From Gammaproteobacteria bacterium Gsub (GTDB taxonomy: Bacteria; Pseudomonadota; Gammaproteobacteria; PS1; Pseudothioglobaceae), in contig JYIN01000011.1 of NCBI GenBank assembly GCA_002007405.1, positions 62,001-126,000 of the forward strand: DNA of 64,000 bases, read 5' to 3'. The notes under the pieces were generated by a model. That model had not been told where the DNA came from. It ran no database searches and was given only the letters and a program-made list of their open reading frames with translations. This document shows, in pieces, positions 33,884 through 43,658 of this stretch. The position numbers and the translations under genes are program-made. How positions within the stretch are numbered: the first letter of the stretch is position 1; every line of letters starts with the position of its first letter.

Positions 33884-34908
33884 TTTCCTAACTCCTTTTG
33901 TAGCAAACGCCAGCGCCAACCTTGACAAAAAATAGGCGAGTGCTCACCACGAATATATTGTAATAACGATTTCCCATTGGCAATCATTTTGTCGTCTAAA
34001 TTATACTGTTTTGCTTGTCGCTGAATGATTTTTTGCAACTTGATTTTTTGTACTTTTTCAGCTTGGGTTAGTGGCTGGTTTTTGCCAACATTAGGGCTTA
34101 GGTTTTGGATTTTATTTTGACGCACAAAATGATCAAAATTTTGTTGTATTTGACTGCCAAACTTTTCCTGCCCTGTAGCCAGTGCTAATAATTTATTATC
34201 AGTCAGTATCCATTTTCTAGGTTTGTTTTTAGTTTGTGCCTGATATTCACGCCATGCGGCTAGTTGGGCTGCCAGCACTTGGGTTTTTTGATTAAGTCGC
34301 GATAGACCCTTGATTTTGCGCCAAGCTTGCTCAATAGAGAGTGTGTAGAGTTTGGCATTAAGTAACGGTTGGATTTCTTCTTGAAGCCAGTCTATTTTAT
34401 TTTCTGCCTCTAATTGGGCACACAATTGCTGATAATTTTTGTGCAAATAACGCACATCGTCTAAGGCATATTCAATCGCCTTTTGGGGTAATGGGCGCTG
34501 CGTCCAATTCAAGCGTGTATAGGCTTTTTCAAGATGGATATTTTGCAAAACTTCGGTGAGGGTTTGGTAGGAAATTTGGGCAGGATTACCTAACAAAGCG
34601 GCTGCAATTTGGGTGTCAAATAATTGCTTGGGTAGGCGTTTTGAAAGATGATATAACGCTTCAATATCTTGTCTAGCCGAGTGCACAATCCATAAACAAT
34701 TAGGCTGATAAAGTTTTTCAAATAATGGTCTTAAATTTTTAATCAGCATAATATCAATGCAATCAGTTGCCTCTTTGGTGGCTATTTGCAAAAGACACAA
34801 CAGCGGATAATAAGTATTCACTCGCCTAAATTCAGTGTCAATCGCCAACTCGGTTTCATTTTTGATGGCTGATAAAAAATCCAGCAACTGGGTTTGATTT
34901 TGTATCAT
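33868..34908 (-). CDS. rnd: ribonuclease D
   Basis: RNase D trims tRNA 3' ends exonucleolytically. The 346-residue protein carries the DEDDy motifs: Exo I in LAIDTEFRRVNTYYP, Exo II in VHSARQDIEALYH, and Exo III in IEYALDDVRYLHKNY. A C-terminal HRDC-type helical region (about 200-290) follows. It begins the leftward rnd-ppa-rsmD-coaD run and is divergent from ntrY across a 78-bp gap. Confidence 0.94.
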   Translation of the reverse strand: MIQNQTQLLDFLSAIKNETELAIDTEFRRVNTYYPLLCLLQIATKEATDCIDIMLIKNLRPLFEKLYQPNCLWIVHSARQDIEALYHLSKRLPKQLFDTQIAAALLGNPAQISYQTLTEVLQNIHLEKAYTRLNWTQRPLPQKAIEYALDDVRYLHKNYQQLCAQLEAENKIDWLQEEIQPLLNAKLYTLSIEQAWRKIKGLSRLNQKTQVLAAQLAAWREYQAQTKNKPRKWILTDNKLLALATGQEKFGSQIQQNFDHFVRQNKIQNLSPNVGKNQPLTQAEKVQKIKLQKIIQRQAKQYNLDDKMIANGKSLLQYIRGEHSPIFCQGWRWRLLQKELGKCKIV

Positions 34909-34986
34909 TGTTGTATTTTATCAACAACATGCTTAATATAAGTATTTTTTTATGAGATAATCCAGTAACCAATAACTCCAATTCCC

Positions 34987-37155
34987 ATGATTTTTAATCA
35001 AGATCTTGCACTCAAAAAAATGCCGAAAAAATGGTTTTGGCTCGGTGTTTTTTTAATTTCACTAGGAGGTTTATTGTATCTTGGCTTAAACCCTGATTTG
35101 ATTGAAGATTGGTGGTGGGTTTTGGTAACTTATAATCTACTAATGAGTTTTATCGCAATATATTACATTGCATATACTGTTGTTAAGCTCAAAAAAGACA
35201 ATAAAGACGGTGTTATTGGCGCACAATTTACTTGGTCTTTTGTCAAAATTATCCCTTTATTGGTAATGGTGCCAGTGTTGTCGTTTTATATTTTTTCGTT
35301 TCAAACAATTCGCGATAATGTTGAACGCTCACAAAATACTTACGATAAATTTAATAAAATTTTCCTCCAACAAGTCAATGCCCTATATCAAGGCGTGCAA
35401 GTAGTTAGAGATGATCGTTATATAGACCATACAAAAATCTTATTAAAGCAAATCGCACATTATGCAGATTCTAACAAAGACTCTAAAACTTATAACCAAT
35501 TGATGAAAATCTTTATTGAAAATCTTGTTGCTGACGGTTGGGCTTGTTACATTGAGTTGAGTGATGAAACAGGGCAGATGATCGCACAAAGCACGCGTGA
35601 TAATACTTGTGTGGTTGAGGGCAGTCGGCCCTCAGCAACTCAGCAGGCTTTTACTGCCTTTGAAGATGTGCAAAAAAATATTTTTCAAATCCAGATGTCA
35701 ACCCGTTATTTAAACAAAAAATCAAACAAAGCGTCTATAAATATTACTGCTTTATATGCTACCGACCCACATTTGTTGCGTTTTTTAGGGCAGGTGAGGG
35801 CTTTTTATAATTTTGCCAGTAATATTAAATTTGAAGTCAATACTTCACTTACCCAAAAGCGTTTTTTATTGGATTTTTCATCAACCATTTTGCTCACTAT
35901 CTTAAGTGTGTTGCTGATTGTTTTTAAAATGATGGACCAACTCATGCGCCCAATGCATAATTTGTCGGAAGCAGCCAAAGAAATTGCCCGTGGTAACTAT
36001 GATGTTTTGGTACATCACCACGAGGAAAATAGGGATATGCGTCAATTGATTGGTCAATTTAATGAAATGTCGCGACAAATTAAATCTTCTCGTAAGGGCT
36101 TGGATACGCATAATTTATATTTAGAAACGATTTTAAGATATTCTTATGGAGTGATTGGATTAGATAAAAAAAATAATATCCGTCTCATCAATCCAGCGAT
36201 CGGTAAGATATTGGCAATTGATAATGAACAGCAATTTATTGGCAGTGTATGTGAGAAAATAGTCGAGCAAAACCCTCATCTCTCATCTTTATTTAGGATG
36301 ACAGCAGAAAAATTTAAACAAGGCTTGAACGAATGGAGCGAAGAAATTGAGTTATCGCTTCCCAATCGTTCTATTTTGCTAACTTGTCAGGGTGCAGTAC
36401 TTGATATTAGTGATGAAACACTGGGCTATGTGATTATCGTTAAAGACATCTCAAAGTTACACAGGGCACAACAAAAAGCTGCATGGGGTGAGGTGGCACG
36501 GCGTATGGCGCATGAAATTAAAAATCCACTTACTCCCATTCTACTTTCCGCTCAACGCCTAAGGAATAAATTTTTACACACCTTAAAAGGCAAAGATTTG
36601 GCAATCATTGATAAAACCACCAGCGTGATTATTGACCAAGTAAAGTCATTAGATGCGATGGTCAATACTTTTACAGATTATGCCAATATCCCAAAAATTG
36701 AGCGTAAATTGGTTGATTTAAATATGTTAATTAACCAGTCCATAGCCCTGTACGATGCCCAAAGTAATGTCAGCATTGAGCTTGATTTATCTGGTGATGT
36801 ACCCGAATTATTGTTAGATGCCAACAGTATTTCTAGAGTATTGATTAATTTGATTAAGAATGCCACTGAATCCGTTAGCAAACAGCGTGATTTACAGATC
36901 AATATAGCCACCCGATATTTAGCATTAGAGGGTATAGTGCGCTTAAGTATCCAAGACAATGGCGATGGTTTTGATAAGGCAGTGATTAAACGCGTATTTG
37001 AGCCCTATGTTACAACTAAAATTAAAGGCAGTGGTCTGGGTATGGCAATTGTACAAAATATTATTGAGCAACATGATGGACGAATTTTTGCTAATAATGC
37101 ACTGCCACATGGGGCAATTGTTACCATTGAATTTGATTATAAAAAGCGAGGATAA
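34987..37155 (+). CDS. ntrY: NtrY-like membrane sensor histidine kinase
   Basis: The 722-residue kinase has three membrane segments near residues 17-100, a periplasmic region of about 190 residues and a fourth segment near 295-312, then HAMP, a PAS domain (about 375-480), a HisKA domain with the phosphorylated His509 in RRMAHEIKNPLTPI, and HATPase_c boxes (NLIKNATESV, DNGDGFD, GSGLGMAIVQNI). The order matches NtrY, linked in other bacteria to nitrogen, redox or envelope signals. The response-regulator gene follows 3 bp later. The signal here is unknown. Confidence 0.9.
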   Translation: MIFNQDLALKKMPKKWFWLGVFLISLGGLLYLGLNPDLIEDWWWVLVTYNLLMSFIAIYYIAYTVVKLKKDNKDGVIGAQFTWSFVKIIPLLVMVPVLSFYIFSFQTIRDNVERSQNTYDKFNKIFLQQVNALYQGVQVVRDDRYIDHTKILLKQIAHYADSNKDSKTYNQLMKIFIENLVADGWACYIELSDETGQMIAQSTRDNTCVVEGSRPSATQQAFTAFEDVQKNIFQIQMSTRYLNKKSNKASINITALYATDPHLLRFLGQVRAFYNFASNIKFEVNTSLTQKRFLLDFSSTILLTILSVLLIVFKMMDQLMRPMHNLSEAAKEIARGNYDVLVHHHEENRDMRQLIGQFNEMSRQIKSSRKGLDTHNLYLETILRYSYGVIGLDKKNNIRLINPAIGKILAIDNEQQFIGSVCEKIVEQNPHLSSLFRMTAEKFKQGLNEWSEEIELSLPNRSILLTCQGAVLDISDETLGYVIIVKDISKLHRAQQKAAWGEVARRMAHEIKNPLTPILLSAQRLRNKFLHTLKGKDLAIIDKTTSVIIDQVKSLDAMVNTFTDYANIPKIERKLVDLNMLINQSIALYDAQSNVSIELDLSGDVPELLLDANSISRVLINLIKNATESVSKQRDLQINIATRYLALEGIVRLSIQDNGDGFDKAVIKRVFEPYVTTKIKGSGLGMAIVQNIIEQHDGRIFANNALPHGAIVTIEFDYKKRG

Positions 37156-37158
37156 AAC

Positions 37159-37719
37159 ATGACAATTGGGAGCATTCTTATTGTTGATGATGAAAGTATT
37201 AATGCCGAGACCATCAAAGATATTTTAGAAGATGTAAATTATAAAGTTGTTTTAGCAACTGACGCACAGCAAGCAAAAACCATCGTCAAAACCCAAGTCT
37301 TTGATTTGGTCATGATGGATGTTTGGATGCCCGGACAAGATGGCATGAGTTTGTTAGAGGAATGGTTGAGTACGGGTTTTTCTATGCCAGTGGTGATGAT
37401 GTCTGGACATGCTCAGCACCAAGATGTGGTGCGAGCTATCAAACTCGGTGCGGTTGACTTCCTGCAAAAGCCACTACATGATATTTTGCCGTTGGTGCGT
37501 AAAATTCTCTCAGAACACAAACTTAACAAAAATCAATCAAAAAACGGGATTGATTTTAGCTTGCCTTTAAAAACTGCTAGAAATTTATTTGAAATACAAT
37601 ATCTCAACCACCTGTTGGAAGAAAATAACCATAACATTGCCAAAGTTGCTGAAATTGCTGGATTAGAGCGAACCACTTTGTATCGTAAATTAAAAGATTT
37701 GGGGATTGATAAAAAATGA
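37159..37719 (+). CDS. NtrX-like response regulator lacking the AAA+ domain
   Basis: The 186-residue protein has a receiver domain (LIVDDESINAETIKDIL, phosphoacceptor Asp54 in VMMDVWMPGQDG, and a conserved Lys in VDFLQKPL) and a Fis-type helix-turn-helix at about 154-181 (NIAKVAEIAGLERTTLYRKL). Classical NtrX has a sigma-54-interacting AAA+ domain between these; here it is missing, and a linker of only ~30 residues replaces it. It is therefore built like the RegA/ActR class and would act as a conventional DNA-binding regulator. The stop overlaps trkA by 4 bp. Confidence 0.88.
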   Translation: MTIGSILIVDDESINAETIKDILEDVNYKVVLATDAQQAKTIVKTQVFDLVMMDVWMPGQDGMSLLEEWLSTGFSMPVVMMSGHAQHQDVVRAIKLGAVDFLQKPLHDILPLVRKILSEHKLNKNQSKNGIDFSLPLKTARNLFEIQYLNHLLEENNHNIAKVAEIAGLERTTLYRKLKDLGIDKK

Positions 37720-39089
37720 AAATTTTAATTTTAGGTGCTGGACAAGTTGGCTCAACATTAGCTAAATATCTGGTTATTGACCAAGAAAACGACATCACCA
37801 TTATTGATAAAAACGAGGATAATTTACTAGCCCTACAGCGTCATTTAGATATTAAAACAGTCTGCGGGCACGCCTCTTACCCTAATATTTTAGAAGAAGC
37901 TGACATTGAAAATATGGATATGGTCATTGCAGTTACCCGCTCTGATGAAGGCAATATGGTTGCTTGCCGCATGGCACACACTTTGTACCAAGTTGATAAA
38001 AAAATAGCACGCATCCGCACCGCCGAATATTTGCATAGAAAAGAATTATTTGCAGACGATGCCATCCCTATTGATTTTGTTATTACCCCCGAAGTATTAG
38101 TAACCAACTACATTAAGCGTGTTGTTGAAGAGCCGGGTGCTGAACAAGTGTTTGAATTTGAAAATGGTTTAGTGCAATTAGTGGAAACCAAGGCGTATGC
38201 AGGCACACCGATTGTCGGGCATCCAATTAAAGAATTGCATCAGCATTTGCCCAAAACCCACATGCGTATTGTTAGTTTATATCGTAATGGTGAAGCAATT
38301 CCAGCCTATGGCGATACTGTCATTAAAGACGGTGACCGAGTTTATTTTGTTACTAAAAAAGAAGGGGTGTCTAAAGTTTTAAAAGAGTTTAGGCGTTTAG
38401 ACAGAGCGTATAAAAATATCATCATTGCTGGTGGCGGGCTGATTGGGCTAAATTTAGCACTATTTTTAGAGAAAAATCATCGCGTTCGGATTATCGAAAT
38501 GAATAAAAAACGGGTGATTGAAATTGCCGAACAACTCAAAAATACACTGGTTTTACACGGCAATGCTTCCGATGAAGAATTATTGTTAGAAGAAGGGATT
38601 GAGAACAGTGATTTATTCCTATCACTTACTGATTCTGATGAAACTAATGTGATTGTCTCAATTCTGGCAAAACGCTTAGGCGCACACAAAACCGTTGCCT
38701 TAGTCAAACGCAATGTTTATGAAGATTTGGCAAAACAAAGTGCAGATGTGGATATGGTCATCTCCCCTGACCAAATTACCACCAGTGGTATTTTGGCACA
38801 CATTCGCAAGGGCGATACGATGATGGTGCATTCTCTACGCCAGGGCAAGGCTGAGGCGATTGAGATTATTGTGCATGGCGATAAGCATCATTCAGATGTT
38901 GTAGGCAGAGCCATTGAAGAAATTAACCTGCCTGATGGTGTTGTGGTAGGGTCGGTAGTCAGGGATTCTGAAGTTATTATGAGCTCACGAAAACTGGTGA
39001 TTGAAGAGGGAGACCATGTATTGATTGTGCTCAGTGATATTAGCAAGATTCATGAAGTAGAAGAATTGTTTGAGGGTTATTTTGACTGA
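37716..39089 (+). CDS. trkA: Trk potassium uptake regulatory protein TrkA
   Basis: TrkA is the cytosolic gating ring of the Trk K+ channel. The 457-residue protein has duplicated RCK units: a first Rossmann motif ILGAGQVGSTLAKYL (4-18) with DIDxxD-like ITIIDKNEDNL, and a second IAGGGLIGLNLALFLEKN near residue 230, each followed by a TrkA_C domain. It is coupled to the upstream response regulator and to trkH 8 bp downstream. Confidence 0.96.
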   Translation: MKILILGAGQVGSTLAKYLVIDQENDITIIDKNEDNLLALQRHLDIKTVCGHASYPNILEEADIENMDMVIAVTRSDEGNMVACRMAHTLYQVDKKIARIRTAEYLHRKELFADDAIPIDFVITPEVLVTNYIKRVVEEPGAEQVFEFENGLVQLVETKAYAGTPIVGHPIKELHQHLPKTHMRIVSLYRNGEAIPAYGDTVIKDGDRVYFVTKKEGVSKVLKEFRRLDRAYKNIIIAGGGLIGLNLALFLEKNHRVRIIEMNKKRVIEIAEQLKNTLVLHGNASDEELLLEEGIENSDLFLSLTDSDETNVIVSILAKRLGAHKTVALVKRNVYEDLAKQSADVDMVISPDQITTSGILAHIRKGDTMMVHSLRQGKAEAIEIIVHGDKHHSDVVGRAIEEINLPDGVVVGSVVRDSEVIMSSRKLVIEEGDHVLIVLSDISKIHEVEELFEGYFD

Positions 39090-39097
39090 TATTTATT

Positions 39098-40546
39098 ATG
39101 CAGTTTAGTATTGTTTTTAAAACCATTGGGCTATTGTTGATGATCTTTAGTTTGACTCAAATTCCCCCTATTATCATTGATTTTATCTATGCTCAGAATG
39201 AAACCCAATCTTTTCTCATTGCTTTTTTATTAACCTTATTTGTCGGTTGTTTTTTATGGTTTCCTTTTAGAAACACTCAAAAAGATTTTAGAATTCGTGA
39301 GGGTGTTCTGGTGGTGGTGAGTTTTTGGTTCGTTTTATCACTTTTTGCAACCCTGCCTTTTTTATTATCAACGGTACTCAATATGTCGTTTAGTGATGCT
39401 TTCTTTGAGTCAATGTCGGGTCTCACCACCACAGGCGCAACGGTTTTATCAGGCTTAGATGAGATGCCTAAGGCGATTTTATATTATCGCCAGCAACTGC
39501 AATGGCTCGGTGGTATGGGGATTATTGTTTTAGCAGTAGCCATATTGCCGATGCTGGGTGTGGGCGGCATGGAGTTGTATCATGCTGAATCGAGTGGCAT
39601 TTCAAAAGAAAGGCTAACCCCAAAACTCGCCCAAACTGCCAAAGCCCTGTGGAAAATTTACATCAGTTTCACCCTACTTTGTGCTATTGGTTATTATCTA
39701 GCGGGTATGAGTTTGTTTGATGCAATTGGACACAGCTATGCCACTGTTGCAATTGGTGGTTTTTCAACCCATGACGGCTCAATTGGTTTTTTTAACTCCG
39801 GCATGATTGAGGCAGTTGCGATTGTTTTTATGTTTTTAGCGGGGGTCAACTTTTCTTTGCACTTTTTTGTTTGGCAAAAGAAAAATGCCCTCATCTACAT
39901 TCGTGATTCAGAATTTAAAACTTACCTATTCATTTTGTCAGTGGTTACCTTGGTGATTTTTGTTTATTTGTCTAATAGCGCCTATTATGCAAGTATCGGT
40001 GAGTCATGGCGGCATGCCATTTTCCAAACAATTTCTCTTGCTACCACCACTGGTTTTGCTACTGCCCATTACTCAGATTGGCCTTTTATGCTACCCGTGT
40101 TGTTAATTTTTATTAGTTTTATTGGCGCCTGTGTTGGCTCAACAGGGGGAGGCATCAAGGTGGTGCGAATTTTGTTAATGTTTAAATTGGCTACAAAAGA
40201 AATCCGCAAATTTATTCATCCAAAAGCCTATGTCAGCATCAAACTCAATCAAAAAAGCATTGCCGAGCGTGTGCTGGTGTCTGTTTGGGGGTTTTTTTCA
40301 TTGTATGTGATTGCTTTTGTGATGATTTTAATCGCCCTTATGTTCACTGGGCTTGACCAAGTCAGTGCTTTTTCAGCAACCGCAGCATCTATCAATAATC
40401 TAGGACCAGGTCTGGGTGTAGTAGCAGATAATTACGGTAACATCAGTAATACTGCTAAGTGGATTTTAAGTTTTTCAATGTTGCTCGGACGCTTAGAAAT
40501 TTTGACCCTGATAGCATTATTACATAAAACTTTTTGGCGCTTTTAA
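39098..40546 (+). CDS. trkH: Trk-type potassium transporter membrane subunit
   Basis: This 482-residue integral membrane protein is the K+-conducting subunit. Pore-loop signatures are visible: SMSGLTTTGATVLSGLDEMP in the first repeat, VAIGGFSTHDGSIGFF in the second, TISLATTTGFATAHYSDWP in the third, and SINNLGPGLGV in the fourth, each with the selectivity-filter glycine. It partners TrkA, encoded immediately upstream. Confidence 0.95.
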   Translation: MQFSIVFKTIGLLLMIFSLTQIPPIIIDFIYAQNETQSFLIAFLLTLFVGCFLWFPFRNTQKDFRIREGVLVVVSFWFVLSLFATLPFLLSTVLNMSFSDAFFESMSGLTTTGATVLSGLDEMPKAILYYRQQLQWLGGMGIIVLAVAILPMLGVGGMELYHAESSGISKERLTPKLAQTAKALWKIYISFTLLCAIGYYLAGMSLFDAIGHSYATVAIGGFSTHDGSIGFFNSGMIEAVAIVFMFLAGVNFSLHFFVWQKKNALIYIRDSEFKTYLFILSVVTLVIFVYLSNSAYYASIGESWRHAIFQTISLATTTGFATAHYSDWPFMLPVLLIFISFIGACVGSTGGGIKVVRILLMFKLATKEIRKFIHPKAYVSIKLNQKSIAERVLVSVWGFFSLYVIAFVMILIALMFTGLDQVSAFSATAASINNLGPGLGVVADNYGNISNTAKWILSFSMLLGRLEILTLIALLHKTFWRF

Positions 40547-40846
40547 ATACCCCATGTCCTCGTTCCAACGCCCAACCCATTCTCGTTCCCATGCTGTGCA
40601 GTGCGTGGAAATGTGCATCTAAAATATAGATTAAGACTGATTGTATGAGTTATTTGGACTGTTGAACAGGTCAAAGTAGATTGATTTTTAATTAAAGAAA
40701 AACAACAATCAGAGCAAGTAATTTGCCCAAGTGAATAATACGCTCTTTTGCCTTTATATAGGTTTTTTCTGTTGGAGAAAATTATGGTGTATTTGGGCTT
40801 GTACACATCCAATAATCAAAGATTTTTGCATCATTATGTAAAAGTC
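40547..40846. other. 300-bp gap between trkH and orn
   Basis: The gap holds a CGTTCC-type intergenic repeat at its left end (described separately). The remainder is A+T-rich with no tRNA and no credible gene. A leftward 89-codon frame covering most of it (40543-40812) contains the repeat itself and has no family features, so I do not call it. Confidence 0.5.
40556..40620. repeat. dispersed CGTTCC-type palindromic intergenic repeat
   Basis: Two related units, ctcgttccaacgc (from 40559) and ctcgttcccatgc (from 40582), are followed by gtgcgtggaaatgtgcatct. The second unit forms an imperfect hairpin (ttcccatgc with gcgtggaa). The pattern resembles the ctcgttcccacgctctgcgtgggaatgc repeats found between genes of many gammaproteobacteria. 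Only this copy was noticed in the window. Confidence 0.6.
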
Positions 40847-41389
40847 TCAAGTTTTAATAAAATTCTTACGATAGTGCTTGAGTTCATCGATTGAATCATA
40901 AATATCGGCTAATGCCAGATGTGTGGAGTCTTTTTCAAACTCCATTGTCACACTGGGATTCCAACGCTTTGCGAGCTCTTTTAAGGTTGAAACATCAATA
41001 TGCCGATAGTGAAAAAATTGCTCTAACTTTGGCATATAGTTGTATAAAAAACGCCGATCTTGGCAAATGGTATTACCACACATTGGAGATTTACCAATAT
41101 TAAGGTATTTTTTTAAAAACTCTAGTGTTTGAAACTCGGCTTGTTGAGTGGAAATATTGCTTTCCCTGACCCGTTTTATCAAACCAGATCGCGTGTGTTG
41201 TTTGGTATTCCATTCGTCCATGCCTGCCAAAAGTGTATCACTTTGGGCAATGACAAGTGCTGGACCTTCGGCTAATAAATTGAGATTTGCATCCGTTACC
41301 ACAGTTGCAATTTCAATAATAACATCTTTTTCTGGCACTAAGCCGGTCATTTCTAAATCAATCCAAATGAGGTTTGTGTCTTTGTTCAT
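40847..41389 (-). CDS. orn: oligoribonuclease
   Basis: Orn degrades short RNAs and pGpG to mononucleotides. The 180-residue DEDDh enzyme starts at ATG 41389 ([20 protein letters not shown]), with Exo I in IDLEMTGL, Exo II in [20 protein letters not shown] and Exo III around [20 protein letters not shown]. The open frame extends 19 codons upstream into trpD, but homologues begin at this ATG. It lies 1 bp after trpD. Confidence 0.96.
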   Translation of the reverse strand: MNKDTNLIWIDLEMTGLVPEKDVIIEIATVVTDANLNLLAEGPALVIAQSDTLLAGMDEWNTKQHTRSGLIKRVRESNISTQQAEFQTLEFLKKYLNIGKSPMCGNTICQDRRFLYNYMPKLEQFFHYRHIDVSTLKELAKRWNPSVTMEFEKDSTHLALADIYDSIDELKHYRKNFIKT

Positions 41390-41390
41390 A

Positions 41391-42410
41391 TTAACAACCG
41401 GTTGATTCGCGCACAAAATCGTCAAGTTTTTGGTGGGCGCTACCACAATTCAAAATTTTAATAGCCTTGTCCACTCCTGCCTGTAAAGAATCAGCGAGTC
41501 CGCAGACATAAATGGCAGCACCAGCATTGAGGGCAACTATGTTTTTTGCCCCGCCATCCTTACCATCCAAAGCTTGTTGAATCAAATATAAGGAGCTATT
41601 GGCATCTTTGGCTTTAATGTCATCAAGTTTGCCAAACGGCAAGCCAAACTCAGTAGGGCAAATAGTATAAGTTATGATTTTTCCATTTTTTAACTCCGCC
41701 ACAAAAGTATTGCTAGCAATGGATATTTCATCTAAGCCATCTTCTGAATGTAGCACCATCACATGCTTAGAGCCTAAATTTTTAACTACATTGGCAATTG
41801 GCTCAACTAAAGCTTTGGCATACACGCCGATGACTTGATTGGGTGCTTTTGCTGGGTTGGTGAGGGGTCCTAAAACATTAAAAATAGTGCGAATTGCTAA
41901 ATCTTTGCGGGCACCAATAGCATATTTCATAGCACGGTGATGGGCGGGGGCAAACATAAAACCAACGCCAATTTTTTCGATACATTTACCTATCTTTTTT
42001 GGACTCATATCAAGATTAACCCCAGCCGCCTCCAAAACATCAGCGCTACCTGTTGTTGAAGAGACAGAGCGATTGCCGTGTTTGGCAACTTGACCACCAG
42101 CAGCTGCTACAACAAAAGCACAAGCAGTAGAGATATTAAACAAACCCAACCCATTGCCGCCAGTGCCACAAGTATCTACAAGGTGTCTAGGATGACGAAT
42201 ATTCACTTCAGTTGCTAGAGCACGCATGACCTTTGCACTGGCAGTAATCTCATCAACAGTCTCCCCTTTTATTGAGAGTGCCACCAGCAACCCTCCAATT
42301 TGTGCGTCAGTGGTTTTGCCACTCATAATGTCGCTCATTACTGCATACATTTGTGTTTGGGTCAAATTTTGTTTTCTAACGAGTACTTTAATCGCTTGTT
42401 GTATGTTCAT
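41391..42410 (-). CDS. trpD: anthranilate phosphoribosyltransferase
   Basis: TrpD joins anthranilate to PRPP in tryptophan synthesis. The 339-residue protein shows [18 protein letters not shown] (PRPP loop), [22 protein letters not shown], the [21 protein letters not shown] anthranilate-site region and [14 protein letters not shown]. No other trp gene is adjacent; it is wedged between pepP (23-bp overlap) and orn. Confidence 0.96.
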   Translation of the reverse strand: MNIQQAIKVLVRKQNLTQTQMYAVMSDIMSGKTTDAQIGGLLVALSIKGETVDEITASAKVMRALATEVNIRHPRHLVDTCGTGGNGLGLFNISTACAFVVAAAGGQVAKHGNRSVSSTTGSADVLEAAGVNLDMSPKKIGKCIEKIGVGFMFAPAHHRAMKYAIGARKDLAIRTIFNVLGPLTNPAKAPNQVIGVYAKALVEPIANVVKNLGSKHVMVLHSEDGLDEISIASNTFVAELKNGKIITYTICPTEFGLPFGKLDDIKAKDANSSLYLIQQALDGKDGGAKNIVALNAGAAIYVCGLADSLQAGVDKAIKILNCGSAHQKLDDFVRESTGC

Positions 42411-43626
42411 TTTTTACTAAATCCTCAATTTCGTCAATATTTTTAACCAATGCTGCTGAGAGTACTTTGTGGCTGGTTTGTGTTACTAAGACATCATCTT
42501 CAATACGAATTCCAATACCCCAATAAATGGGGTCAATTTTATCATCCTTATGAATATAGATGCCGGGTTCAACAGTTATCACCATGCCTGCGATAAATTC
42601 ATGATATTGGGTAGTGCCTTTATACTCTGGAGTATCGTGGACATCTAAACCCAGCCAATGTCCTGTGTTGTGCATATAAAACTGTGATAAATTGCCGTCG
42701 TGAGGCAAAATATCCAATTTAATCAAACCCTGACGAATAATATCGCTGGCAATTTGGTGCGGTCTGTTAATTGCCACCCCCGGCCTAATACTTTTAATCG
42801 CCGAGGATTGTGCATCCAGCACAATTTGATAAATTTGTCGTTGTGCGTCACTGAATTTACCATTAATAGGAAAGGTACGAGTAATGTCTGCGGCATAGCC
42901 ACTGACTTCACAACCGGCGTCAATGAGTAGCAAATCGCCGTCTTTTAATCTTTGATTATTGTCATTATAATGCAAAATACAAGCATTTTCACCGCCAGCG
43001 ACAATTGGCGGATAGGCGTGTTCGGCATTATTTTTCCTAAAATGAGAATCAAGCACACTGGTAATTTCAAATTCAAATAAACCCGCCTGGGTTTTCTGCA
43101 TTGCTAATTTGTGCGCTGCAACAGATATATCACTGGCTTGTTGCATCAATTTAATTTCTTCAGCGTCTTTAAACAAACGCATCTCATGTACATAAGGTGT
43201 TAGAGATTGATATTCAAAGTCTGCCAATAAGGTAATAATTTCATCATCCAAGGCACCAGGTTTAAAATCATAATACAAAACGCTAGTATTGGTTATTAAC
43301 TTCGGCAATCGGGTTTTTAATTGTGTAATCGGATAGGAAAAATCAGCCTTTAATGCCTTTGGTGCAGCCTCAACGCCCAAATGTTTGCCATCCCAAATAT
43401 CACGCACTGGGTCTTTATCACGCAGGAAAATATGATAACTTTTAGATGAGAAAATCGCCACCGCATCAGGCTCGGTAAACCCCGTTAAATACCAAAAATC
43501 ACTGTGTGGGCGAAACGGATAATGCACATCCCCACTGCGAATTTGCTCAGGATTGGTAGCAATAATCACCAAGCCACCAGCATTGAGCCGACTTAGTAAT
43601 TTTGCCCTTCTATTTTTATGTATCAT
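42388..43626 (-). CDS. pepP: Xaa-Pro aminopeptidase
   Basis: This M24B metallopeptidase removes N-terminal residues preceding proline. The 412-residue protein has the N-terminal creatinase-like domain (YPFRPHSDFWYLTGF) and a pita-bread catalytic domain carrying the metal ligands: DAGCEVSGYAADITRTFP (two Asp), HNTGHWLGLDVHD (His), TVEPGIYI (Glu) and GIRIEDDVLVT (Glu). It overlaps trpD by 23 bp and is divergent from rsmE. Confidence 0.95.
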   Translation of the reverse strand: MIHKNRRAKLLSRLNAGGLVIIATNPEQIRSGDVHYPFRPHSDFWYLTGFTEPDAVAIFSSKSYHIFLRDKDPVRDIWDGKHLGVEAAPKALKADFSYPITQLKTRLPKLITNTSVLYYDFKPGALDDEIITLLADFEYQSLTPYVHEMRLFKDAEEIKLMQQASDISVAAHKLAMQKTQAGLFEFEITSVLDSHFRKNNAEHAYPPIVAGGENACILHYNDNNQRLKDGDLLLIDAGCEVSGYAADITRTFPINGKFSDAQRQIYQIVLDAQSSAIKSIRPGVAINRPHQIASDIIRQGLIKLDILPHDGNLSQFYMHNTGHWLGLDVHDTPEYKGTTQYHEFIAGMVITVEPGIYIHKDDKIDPIYWGIGIRIEDDVLVTQTSHKVLSAALVKNIDEIEDLVKNEHTTSD

Positions 43627-43658
43627 CTGAGTTATTTTTTGTAGTTCGTAAAGATACC

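Noticed and set aside
34911-34930. ttgttg/caacaa inverted repeat between rnd and ntrY
   Set aside because: It is short and A+T-rich and overlaps the rnd start; no regulator match can be supported.
40543-40812. 89-codon leftward open frame between trkH and orn
   Set aside because: It reads through the palindromic intergenic repeat, has no family features and no clear ribosome binding site.
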